From Candidatus Thalassolituus haligoni (GTDB taxonomy: Bacteria; Pseudomonadota; Gammaproteobacteria; Pseudomonadales; Oceanobacteraceae): a stretch of DNA of 64,000 nucleotides. Below, in pieces: positions 31,147 through 38,851 of this stretch. The stretch spans positions 1,829,001 to 1,893,000 of the forward strand of contig NZ_CP139482.1 of assembly GCF_041222825.1 (NCBI RefSeq), written 5' to 3'. The first letter of the stretch is position 1. Each line of letters opens with the position of its first letter. A model generated the notes under the pieces. The model was not told where the DNA came from. It saw nothing but the letters and a program-made list of their open reading frames with translations, and searched no databases. Both the position numbers and the translations under genes were made by a program.

Positions 31147-31812
31147 CACCGGATCAGGCCATTGACAAAAACAGCCGCTGCCCGCGATATTGACAAACGG
31201 CCCGTACTGGCCGTCGATCATTTGTCGCACCATATTGGGGAAAAAATCATCGTTGGCCACGCTGCATAAGGCACCAAAACCATAAGCACCAAAATAACCG
31301 AGCTGGCCATTTGCCTTGATCAGCGCCAGGGCGGGAGAGGATGGCAGCTGCCTGGTCAGCCCATTAGCCTGGACAAGCTCCATGCGCTGGCCGTTGAGGC
31401 GTCGGAATTCAGCTAATTGCTCAGTGCTGGCGTTGGCGGCAGCGACCACCACAATCCGCAGCTGGCTGGCATCAAAGGCGGATACCAGACCATCAAAATG
31501 GCGGCGGCTGACCTGATTACAAAGACAGTCCGGATTCCAGAAATGCACCAAGGTGACCGGTGCCTGGACAGCGGTCGGAGCGGCCTGCACGAGCAGGCTG
31601 GCCAGTGTGGCCTCCAGTGTTTGCGTGTTCAGTGCGGCAGGGGAGTTTTGCGCTGGTAAAAAGGGCCGGATGGTTTGTGACTGAAACCACCATAGGGCAA
31701 GACCAGTGCCGCCCAGCCATAACACAACAACCAGGCCCAGCACGATATTTCGTTGGCGATGATGGCTGCCACCTGGCGGTTCCGGGGGCAGAGACGGTGA
31801 GGATGTATTCAT
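31132..31812 (-). CDS. Membrane-anchored thioredoxin-fold protein (DUF6436-like)
   Basis: 226 aa from ATG 31812; an upstream in-frame GTG would add 36 residues without a signal. A single membrane anchor (NIVLGLVVVLWLGGTGLALW, about residues 20-42) is followed by a thioredoxin-like domain: VTLVHFWNPDCLCNQVSRRH replaces the usual WCxxC by a C-L-C motif. The C-terminus has a second C-F-C pair (GSGCFCQW). It is probably periplasmic-facing; a redox role is inferred, not shown. It is convergent with tgpA and divergent from the YbbN-like gene. Confidence 0.75.
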   Translation of the reverse strand: MNTSSPSLPPEPPGGSHHRQRNIVLGLVVVLWLGGTGLALWWFQSQTIRPFLPAQNSPAALNTQTLEATLASLLVQAAPTAVQAPVTLVHFWNPDCLCNQVSRRHFDGLVSAFDASQLRIVVVAAANASTEQLAEFRRLNGQRMELVQANGLTRQLPSSPALALIKANGQLGYFGAYGFGALCSVANDDFFPNMVRQMIDGQYGPFVNIAGSGCFCQWPDPVSGTN

Positions 31813-32145
31813 GGCAGCAGTATCCCGTGAGTTGTACTGGATAACAATGCTCTGTGACAGCCTGAAGGGCGTATCTATAAATTCCTGGACTCGCAATGAT
31901 GGTGTTAAAAATCGACTCACAATGCTTATTTGGCACTCTTGAACTTGGCTTTGGCTTCCGGTGTCACTCGAACGCCTACATCTGTGCAGACGTCCGCTTT
32001 TTCATCGATTTTTGCCTTGTCCCTTCATTTATTGTTCGCTACCTTTTTTATACGTATCCCGAGCGCCATCGGTTATCAGGCGGCTTTCTGGCAAGCCCGG
32101 ATTAACGCGTGTACCCTTCTGCTGGTGTATTCAGACGCCGTACTC
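31813..32145. other. Divergent intergenic region, DUF6436 / YbbN-like
   Basis: 333 bp between the two chosen starts. The rightward frame stays open back to 31930, but the extra 72 residues do not look like thioredoxin-family sequence and no ribosome site precedes them, so I treat the region as regulatory. No clear terminator, operator or RNA gene was seen. Confidence 0.5.
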
Positions 32146-33039
32146 ATGAGCAACATGCCTCCCGAACCCTCCGCCTTTTTGCCCTATGTCGTCAGCCTGT
32201 CGCAGAACAGCCTGGTGTTGATCGACTTCCAGGCAAGCTGGTGCTCACCCTGCAAGGCGTTATTGCCGGTGCTGGAACGCCTTGAACAGGAGTTCTCACC
32301 CCAGTTGCAGCTGGTGGTAGTGGATGTGGAGCAGCAACCAGAGTTGATGGCCATCATGCAGGTGCGTGGTCTGCCCAGTGTGCTGCTCTACTATCATGGT
32401 CGTGAAGTGAGTCGTTTCACCACAGCGTTACCGGAAGGCCAGATTCGCCAACTGCTGGCACCCTATATCCAGCAACCCGGTGACCGGCTGCGCAAACAGG
32501 CGGAGCAGTGTATTACCCGTCAGGACTGGCAACAGGGGCTGGCCTTGTGGCGTCAGCTGATTGAGCAGCAGCCAGGTAATGCTGCTGACGTGGCGCGTTA
32601 TTGTCAGCGCTTGATGGATGCCAGCAAACAGCAACCGCAACTACTGTTAGACGTGTCGGTGTTGCTCGATAATGCCGCTGCCCATATTCAGCGAGACCCG
32701 GCAATACAGCAGGCCCTGTCGCGTTGGCACCTGCTGCAACGGCGTGAAAATAACCTGGATGCCTTGCGTCAGCGTTTTCGGCATAGGCCCACTCCAGCCA
32801 ATCGGCTGGCACTGGCACAGGAACTGGCTGCAGAAGAACAATACGATCAGGCCTTCAAACTGCTGATTGGTTTACTTCGACGTCCTTGCCCTGACAATCT
32901 GGAAAAACAGGGCCAAGCCTTGCTGATTGAATTGATCAATATATTGCCCGACCGTGCCAGGGCCAATCGATACCGCCGTGAGTGGTTCAGCCACCAACGC
33001 CGCCGTGGCTGGTCTGAAGAACCGGATCAGACGGACTGA
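32146..33039 (+). CDS. YbbN/CnoX-like thioredoxin-TPR co-chaperone
   Basis: 297 aa from ATG 32146; this start is chosen because the thioredoxin domain begins right after (YVVSLSQNSLVLIDFQASW). The active site is WCSPC, followed by VRGLPSVLLYYHGRE with the cis-proline. The C-terminal half is helical with repeated TPR-like units and Arg/Gln-rich helices. E. coli YbbN (CnoX) holds unfolding proteins and hands them to GroEL. Unlike E. coli YbbN (SxxC), both cysteines are kept here, so a disulfide reductase role is possible. Confidence 0.8.
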   Translation: MSNMPPEPSAFLPYVVSLSQNSLVLIDFQASWCSPCKALLPVLERLEQEFSPQLQLVVVDVEQQPELMAIMQVRGLPSVLLYYHGREVSRFTTALPEGQIRQLLAPYIQQPGDRLRKQAEQCITRQDWQQGLALWRQLIEQQPGNAADVARYCQRLMDASKQQPQLLLDVSVLLDNAAAHIQRDPAIQQALSRWHLLQRRENNLDALRQRFRHRPTPANRLALAQELAAEEQYDQAFKLLIGLLRRPCPDNLEKQGQALLIELINILPDRARANRYRREWFSHQRRRGWSEEPDQTD

Positions 33040-33081
33040 TGTGTTGTTGCTGGGTTGCTCCAGCTTCTGGAAAATTTCGAC

Positions 33082-33543
33082 CTATCCTCGTTCGTCATGT
33101 CCGTCTTGCTGCTGTTGCAGTGTCTTCATGTCGGCCAACTGCTGGTAGATTTCAGAACTCAACTGGGCAAGTTTGTCGTGCAACATGGCACTGGCTTCTT
33201 CATCGTGTTGCTCTTGCCCCATGCTGACGACTCTAGCCGCTTCGCGGTGAAAGTGCTGGTGAAGATTTTGGAGATTGACAAAACAAGGCTGGTTAGCCAA
33301 GTGACGTTGCCCATCCGAATATAGCCACTGTCCCAGTATGCAGCTCTGGTCATCAGCGATCAGTTCAGGATCCAGCAAGTTTGCCTCATGTTGGTCGACG
33401 TAGTGTGTCAGGCGTTTATGCCAAATCTTGTGAGCACGAATAGATTCATCAATATCCAGTGACGCGCTGGCTGCTTTGACTGCTTGAAGCGCCAGGGTGG
33501 CCTTATTTTCAGGCAGGGTACTGAAGCACTTGAATAAACTCAT
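33082..33543 (-). CDS. Stand-alone CZB (chemoreceptor zinc-binding) domain protein
   Basis: 153 aa from ATG 33543 (AAGGAAAT upstream; an ATG 24 bp earlier is also possible). The pattern HKIWHKRLTHYV, then CILGQWLYSDG, then NLHQHFHREAA fits the CZB zinc-site order His-x-Cys-x-His-His, including the Cx(L)GxW core. CZB domains usually sit at the end of chemoreceptors or diguanylate cyclases and sense zinc or hypochlorous acid through the cysteine. Here the domain is alone with a short C-terminal Gln-rich helix, so it would act in trans on another protein. It is convergent with the YbbN-like gene. Confidence 0.8.
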   Translation of the reverse strand: MSLFKCFSTLPENKATLALQAVKAASASLDIDESIRAHKIWHKRLTHYVDQHEANLLDPELIADDQSCILGQWLYSDGQRHLANQPCFVNLQNLHQHFHREAARVVSMGQEQHDEEASAMLHDKLAQLSSEIYQQLADMKTLQQQQDGHDERG

Positions 33544-33901
33544 ATTATTTCCTTGATTGCTTGCCATGAATTTATCCTATGTCGGGCCGTTGGCGGATTT
33601 CTTGATCCTGAACAGCATGAGTCTGATAAGTTGCATTTTGTATGAAAGAGTCATCAGGATTATTGACTGGCTTTGGTTAATGCGGTGCTGGAGAACTATA
33701 GCGGGTAATAAAACGGGCCTGATGGCGCATCGAGATATAGCGGATGCGGGGGGCTGAGTTCATTTGGTTAGCAATGTTTATGGGCAATAGCCACAGGCCC
33801 AGGCCGAGTATTGATGCAGTCAGATGAACAATGGGTTTTGACGGTATGGCGACCGAGCGGGCGCGTTATCGTTATACTGTGGTCAACTTGAGGAGGATTC
33901 C
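33544..33901. other. Divergent intergenic region, CZB gene / aldo-keto reductase
   Basis: 358 bp with no convincing gene; a 66-codon open stretch (33557-33757) lacks a ribosome site and family resemblance. A TATACT at about 33871 could be a -10 element for the reductase gene, but no good -35 lies at 16-18 bp. GAGGAGG directly precedes the reductase ATG. Confidence 0.5.
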
Positions 33902-34939
33902 ATGCTCAAACGCAAACTTGGCAATACTGATCTGAATGTGACGCAGCTGTGCCTGGGTACCATGACTTGGGGCGAGCAAAATACTGAAGCGGAAGCTCAT
34001 GCACAGATGGATTGTGCGGTCGCCGCTGGCATCAATTTTTTTGATACCGCCGAAATGTATCCAGTGCCGCCGAAAAGCGAAACCCAAGGCCGTACCGAAC
34101 AGTATATCGGCAGCTGGTTTGCCCGCTCCGGCAAGCGCGAGGAGATCATACTGGCCACCAAGATTGCCGGGCCTGGCGACTGGATGACGCATATTCGTAA
34201 CGGGCCAAAACTGGATCTCCAGCATGTAAATGAAGCGATCGATACCAGCCTGCAACGTCTGCAAACCGATTATGTGGATCTGTACCAGGTACACTGGCCT
34301 GCGCGCACCACCAATTTTTTTGGCAAGCTCGGCTACGCCCATAACCACCAAGAAGACACAACGCCTCTGGAAGAAACCCTGGAAGCGCTGGTTGGTCTGA
34401 TCAAACAGGGCAAAATTCGCCACTATGGCCTGTCCAACGAAACCGCCTGGGGCACCATGAAGGTGATCCAGCTTGCCGACCAGAATGGCTGGCCGCGACC
34501 GGTGTCGGTGCAAAACCCCTACAACTTGCTGAACCGCAGTTATGAAGTTGGCATGGCTGAAGTATCGATCCGTGAAGACGTCGGGCTGCTGGCTTATTCG
34601 CCACTGGCATTTGGTGTGCTGACCGGTAAATACCTGAATGGCAAGTTGCCAGCCAACGCTCGTATTACCTTGTTTGAGCGTTTTTCCCGCTATAAGGGAG
34701 AGCAGGCGGAGGAGGCTGTGTCTCAGTATGTAGCGTTGGCCGCAGAGCTGGGCTTGTCACCTGCGACACTGGCGCTGGCGTTTGTGACCCAGCAGGATTT
34801 TGTTACCTCGAATATTATTGGCGCGACCACGCTGGCTCAGCTGCAAGAAAATCTCGCCAGTGCAGAAGTGGTGCTGAGTGAGGAAGTGATCGGGCGTATC
34901 AACGCGATTCACCGGGTTATTTCCAATCCGTGTCCTTAA
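33902..34939 (+). CDS. tas: Aldo/keto reductase, Tas family
   Basis: 345 aa. Starts MLKRKLGNTDLNVTQLCLGTMTWGEQNTEAEA, a Tas signature. The AKR tetrad is visible: Asp and Tyr in FFDTAEMYP, Lys in LATKIAG, His in YQVHWPAR. The NADPH-binding C-terminus IGATTLAQLQENL is present. Tas-like enzymes reduce small carbonyls; the E. coli gene was found by suppression of tyrosine auxotrophy, with no proven physiological substrate. It is a single gene with a very strong Shine-Dalgarno, followed by a long terminator hairpin. Confidence 0.88.
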   Translation: MLKRKLGNTDLNVTQLCLGTMTWGEQNTEAEAHAQMDCAVAAGINFFDTAEMYPVPPKSETQGRTEQYIGSWFARSGKREEIILATKIAGPGDWMTHIRNGPKLDLQHVNEAIDTSLQRLQTDYVDLYQVHWPARTTNFFGKLGYAHNHQEDTTPLEETLEALVGLIKQGKIRHYGLSNETAWGTMKVIQLADQNGWPRPVSVQNPYNLLNRSYEVGMAEVSIREDVGLLAYSPLAFGVLTGKYLNGKLPANARITLFERFSRYKGEQAEEAVSQYVALAAELGLSPATLALAFVTQQDFVTSNIIGATTLAQLQENLASAEVVLSEEVIGRINAIHRVISNPCP

Positions 34940-35014
34940 CTGAACCTGGCAACGCAGAGCTGTGCAGAATTATGTCTATGTTTTCCTGAGCCAATTCACT
35001 TCTGAGTCCAACTA

Positions 35015-35068
35015 AAGCCGGGCCAACTACGATCACCAACCGTTTTGTGATCGTAGCTGGCCCGGCTT
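35015..35068. terminator. 22-bp stem, bidirectional terminator between tas and norM
   Basis: Left arm 35015-35036 and right arm 35047-35068 pair over 22 positions with a single mismatch and a 10-base loop. It fills the gap between two convergent genes and touches the norM stop codon. T-runs are short on both sides, so the stem itself must do the work. Confidence 0.85.
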
Positions 35069-36430
35069 TCAGCTTTCTGCGTGTTGCAGGCGCGATACCC
35101 GTTTCAGCCTGATCACCAAGGCCGCGCCAGCAGCAGTCAGGCCGATGACCAGTCCGATCCAGAAACCAGGCGCGCCAGCAGGTTCAATGCCAAGCGACGG
35201 CACACCATAAAATGCCAGACCATAGCCGCAGCTCAGTCCGATCACCCAGTAGGTCACAAAGGTAATCAGCATCACAACAAAGGTATCCTGGTAGCCGCGC
35301 AAAGCGCCAGCCGCAGCTACCTGCGTTGCATCAGACAGCTGAAAAACGGCGGCATACAGCAACAGCACCGCGCCAATGGCGACAACCTCCGGATCGGGTG
35401 AGTACCAGCCAGCAATGGTGTCGGCTAACAGGATAATCAGCATCGCGTTAAATAGGGCTATCGCCAGGTTCAGCCGCACTCCGAGCCAGGCTGTTTGCCT
35501 TGCCAGGAGGGTATCGCCCGTTCCCAGATAGTGACCAACCCGTACCGTGAGTGCCATTCCCAGGCTTAGCGGGATCATAAAAGTGATGGAAGAAACGTTG
35601 AGTGCAACCTGGTGTCCGGCGACCACCACCGGCCCGAGGTCGGTCAGAAACAGCGCAATCACGGTGAACAGGCTGACTTCAAAAAAAATGGCGATACCGA
35701 TGGGCACCCCGATACGCAATATGTCGCGGACATGTTGCCAGGCGGGAGAGCGCATCAGATGCTTGAGCGAAGAGTCGCTGCCAAGCCGGTATTTACGGGT
35801 GTTTAATGCCATGGCAATCGCCATGCAGACAAAAATCAGGCTGCTGCCAATGCCACAACCGACGCTTCCCAAGGCGGGCAACCCCAGCCAGCCATACACA
35901 AATACTGCGTTGACGGGAACGTTGGCAACCAGCCCGGAGAGCATGATCCAAGTGACGTGACTGGCTTGGCTCAGGGCTTCGGCATAAAATCGGAATGCCA
36001 GAAAAATACCGACCGCCGGGAAGCCGATGGCGATGGCGATCAGATAGTTGGCGGCCAGGGTTGCCGTGATCGAGTCGTCTATCAGCCATGGCAGAATATC
36101 AGCCGCCAGATAAAGCAATAGGCCAAAGACACTGCCCAACAGTGCACCCAACCAGACAGAGGAAGCCAGCAGGCCAGGCAGTTGCTGGTGCTGCTTTGAG
36201 GCGTTCAGACCGGAAACCAGTGGTGACAGGGCCACCAGGATGCCCGCCAGAAACAGCCAGACTGGCAACCACAAGGCGGTACCAATGGCGACAGCAGCCA
36301 GATCTCGGGTGCTGACATAGCCAGACATCAGGGTATCGACGGTGCCCATGCCGATTTGCGCCATTTGGGTTGCCAGTATCGGCAAGGTGAGTTGGATCAG
36401 GGCGCGGGTTTCGCGTTTGGCAAACGACAT
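35069..36430 (-). CDS. norM: MATE-family multidrug efflux pump (NorM-like)
   Basis: 453 aa from ATG 36430 (MSFAKRETRALIQLTLPILA); the upstream extension is only reached by a TTG and is unlike the family. Twelve membrane segments in two MatE halves; the first half has the conserved TQMAQIGMGTVDTLMSGYVS, the second AAAGALRGYQDT. It exports cationic drugs in exchange for Na+ or H+. Length matches NorM (about 457 aa). Substrate range cannot be read from sequence. Confidence 0.9.
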   Translation of the reverse strand: MSFAKRETRALIQLTLPILATQMAQIGMGTVDTLMSGYVSTRDLAAVAIGTALWLPVWLFLAGILVALSPLVSGLNASKQHQQLPGLLASSVWLGALLGSVFGLLLYLAADILPWLIDDSITATLAANYLIAIAIGFPAVGIFLAFRFYAEALSQASHVTWIMLSGLVANVPVNAVFVYGWLGLPALGSVGCGIGSSLIFVCMAIAMALNTRKYRLGSDSSLKHLMRSPAWQHVRDILRIGVPIGIAIFFEVSLFTVIALFLTDLGPVVVAGHQVALNVSSITFMIPLSLGMALTVRVGHYLGTGDTLLARQTAWLGVRLNLAIALFNAMLIILLADTIAGWYSPDPEVVAIGAVLLLYAAVFQLSDATQVAAAGALRGYQDTFVVMLITFVTYWVIGLSCGYGLAFYGVPSLGIEPAGAPGFWIGLVIGLTAAGAALVIRLKRVSRLQHAES

Positions 36431-36647
36431 GGGACGGATAGCTCTGGGCAAAAGGAGAGAAGGTTGAAGCGCAGCGCGGCATTCTCCCGGATTATTGCTA
36501 CTTTGCAAGACCGCCTGCTGGTGATGAGGTGGTGATGAGAGAAATCCTGACGTTTAACAAAAGCAGAAAATATAGCCGTTTCGTCATCTGGCACGCGGGT
36601 AATTCCCGGCACACCTGATACAATGACCGACTGTCTGATTTTGGTTG

Positions 36648-37229
36648 ATGTTGTTTGTGTCCAAGCCCGCCTATTCCCCTGACACACTGAAAACAGCGGA
36701 TTTGATCTGCCTGTTTGATGAGTTGTTTTTCTCTGCACAAAACACCCGTCTGCTCGCCGGTGCTGCAGAGCCTGAATACCTGCCGTCAGACAGGCAATGC
36801 AGCTACAACAGGGTTATTTTTGCCCATGGTTTTTATGCCTCAGCCCTGCATGAGATAAGCCACTGGTGTATTGCTGGCGAGCAACGCCGTCGGCAAGTGG
36901 ATTTTGGCTATTGGTATGAGCCCGATGGCCGTACTGCCGAGCAACAGCGTGCGTTTGAACAGGTAGAGATCAAACCCCAGGCCGTCGAGTGGTTATTGTC
37001 GGAAGCCTGTGGCCGACGTTTTTATATCAGTACGGATAATCTCGACGGCGACCCGGTTGAGGTCGCAGCCGGACGCCAGGCGTTTGCTCTCTCTGTATGG
37101 CAGCAGGCCTGCCATTACTATCACCACGGGCTTCCGGCACGTGCGGAAGTATTAAAAAACGCGCTACTCGACTATTATCAGCGCCACGAAATATTTTCAG
37201 CCGACCTTTTTGTGCTGGAACGACTCTGA
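36648..37229 (+). CDS. epmC: Elongation factor P hydroxylase
   Basis: 193 aa from ATG 36648 (a TTG directly precedes it). It contains YNRVIFAHGFYASALHEISHW with the conserved histidines of the EpmC family, then the DFGYWYEPDGRT segment. EpmC hydroxylates the beta-lysylated EF-P lysine, the last step of the modification that helps ribosomes through polyproline; EpmA and EpmB are not in this window. rhlB follows after 12 bp. The start codon lacks a strong ribosome site, so the exact N-terminus is uncertain. Confidence 0.9.
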   Translation: MLFVSKPAYSPDTLKTADLICLFDELFFSAQNTRLLAGAAEPEYLPSDRQCSYNRVIFAHGFYASALHEISHWCIAGEQRRRQVDFGYWYEPDGRTAEQQRAFEQVEIKPQAVEWLLSEACGRRFYISTDNLDGDPVEVAAGRQAFALSVWQQACHYYHHGLPARAEVLKNALLDYYQRHEIFSADLFVLERL

Positions 37230-37241
37230 CTGGAGACACTT

Positions 37242-38675
37242 TTGTTCAAGAAAATCATCAAGGCGGTGGCAGGCAACAAGAAAGCCGACACCGGCACTGC
37301 TTCCCGTTCTGTTTCAAAAGAGCCATCCCGGGCAGTCAAAACTTCCACCAATACTCCCAAGGGTGCACCAGCCCACGAAAAACATCAACGCGCCGAGCAG
37401 CCCCATGGCAGCCGTAGCGGCAGTCAGAGCAGCAAGAGACATACGTCAAAGAATAATGGTTCAGACAAGCGTGGCAGCAGTAGACAAGCGCCTGTTGAAC
37501 CCTGGGATCCTGATACCTTCAAGGTTGAGCCGATGGAAGGGAAGACCCGTTTCCACGATCTCGATCTGCCAGAGTCCGTCATGCACGCCATTTATGATCT
37601 GGGTTTTGAATATTGCACGCCGATTCAGGCAGAAAGCCTGCCGGCTTCATTACGCGGACGCGACACCATTGGTCAGGCGCAAACTGGCACGGGTAAATCG
37701 GCTGCATTTTTGCTGACGATTCTGAATCGTTTGCTAACGGTTATTCCTGGCGAACGTTATGCCAGTGAGCCTCGGGCACTGATTGTTGCGCCCACTCGTG
37801 AACTGGCGATGCAAATCGGCAAGGATGCGGAAGGGCTGGCGAAACACAGTGGCCTGAACGTCGTGACGGTGATGGGTGGCATGGACTATGAGTTGCAGCG
37901 GCGCAAATTGCGTGACGATGTGGTGGATATTCTGGTCGCCACGCCGGGTCGTCTGATCGACTTTATGCGTAGTCAGGATGTTTTCCTGGATCAGATTGAA
38001 GTGCTGGTGCTGGATGAAGCCGACCGGATGCTGGATATGGGCTTTATCCCGGATGTACGCCGTATTGTGCGGGCGACGCCTCCTAAAGATCATCGGCAGA
38101 CCTTGTTGTTTTCGGCCACGTTCAATTTTGATGTGCGTATCCTGATTGACCAGTGGACCCGTGATCCGCTGCAAATTGAAATTGAACCGGAGCAGGTGGC
38201 AACTGATCGGGTCGACCAGAGTTTTTATCTGGTCGCCGAGAGTGACAAGTTCGGCTTGCTGGAACGCTTCCTCAAGGAAGAAAATCCGGAACGCTGTATT
38301 ATTTTTGCCAATCGTCGAGATCACACCCGTAACCTGTGTGAAAAGCTGATCAAGCGTGGCTTTAAAGCGGCCTTGCTGTCGGGTGAAGTGAACCAGCAAA
38401 AGCGTCTGAAAACGCTGGAACGCTTTCGTGAAGGCCAGGTGGGTATTATGGTCGCTACCGACGTTGCCGGGCGTGGTATTCACGTTGATGGGGTCTCTCA
38501 CGTGTTCAACTACACCTTGCCTGAAGATTCTGAAGATTACGTCCACCGTATTGGCCGTACTGGCCGGGCCGGTGCCAAGGGTATTTCCATCAGTCTGGTG
38601 TCTGAAGATGACGCGTTTGCATTGCCAGATCTGGAAAAATATCTTGGAGCCAAGCTGTCGTTAAAACAGATGTAA
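37242..38675 (+). CDS. rhlB: DEAD-box ATP-dependent RNA helicase RhlB
   Basis: 477 aa from TTG 37242, which has CTGGAG at proper spacing and starts [11 protein letters not shown], like Pseudomonas RhlB. A basic, low-complexity N-terminal extension of about 85 residues precedes the core. Motifs in order: [10 protein letters not shown] (Q), AQTGTGKS (I), APTRELA (Ia), DEAD in [13 protein letters not shown] (II), SAT (III), [14 protein letters not shown] (V), [10 protein letters not shown] (VI). RhlB unwinds RNA for the degradosome. It is probably cotranscribed with epmC. Confidence 0.92.
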   Translation: MFKKIIKAVAGNKKADTGTASRSVSKEPSRAVKTSTNTPKGAPAHEKHQRAEQPHGSRSGSQSSKRHTSKNNGSDKRGSSRQAPVEPWDPDTFKVEPMEGKTRFHDLDLPESVMHAIYDLGFEYCTPIQAESLPASLRGRDTIGQAQTGTGKSAAFLLTILNRLLTVIPGERYASEPRALIVAPTRELAMQIGKDAEGLAKHSGLNVVTVMGGMDYELQRRKLRDDVVDILVATPGRLIDFMRSQDVFLDQIEVLVLDEADRMLDMGFIPDVRRIVRATPPKDHRQTLLFSATFNFDVRILIDQWTRDPLQIEIEPEQVATDRVDQSFYLVAESDKFGLLERFLKEENPERCIIFANRRDHTRNLCEKLIKRGFKAALLSGEVNQQKRLKTLERFREGQVGIMVATDVAGRGIHVDGVSHVFNYTLPEDSEDYVHRIGRTGRAGAKGISISLVSEDDAFALPDLEKYLGAKLSLKQM

Positions 38676-38723
38676 ATCGAGTTGTTTGCCAAGCCGTAAA
38701 CCGGTTTGGTAACCATAAAAGAG

Positions 38724-38746
38724 GGACGCCGTCGGCGTCCTTTTTT
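38724..38746 (+). terminator. Intrinsic terminator of rhlB
   Basis: GGACGCC, 3-base loop, GGCGTCC and six T, about 50 bp after the rhlB stop. Confidence 0.92.
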
Positions 38747-38851
38747 ATGATTCGCTGATGACTTGTTCTATGATAATTCGTTCAAGGAGCCAGTAATACT
38801 GGCTGTTTGTTACGGTCGTTATCCCTCCATTTGGCCAGCCCAAGGATTTAC

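Noticed and set aside
31930..32145. N-terminal extension of the YbbN-like protein
   Set aside because: The 72 residues are unlike thioredoxin-TPR proteins and no ribosome site precedes the first codon; the internal ATG fits the domain start.
33557..33757. 66-codon plus-strand open frame upstream of tas
   Set aside because: No ribosome site, low-complexity hydrophobic content, no similarity seen.
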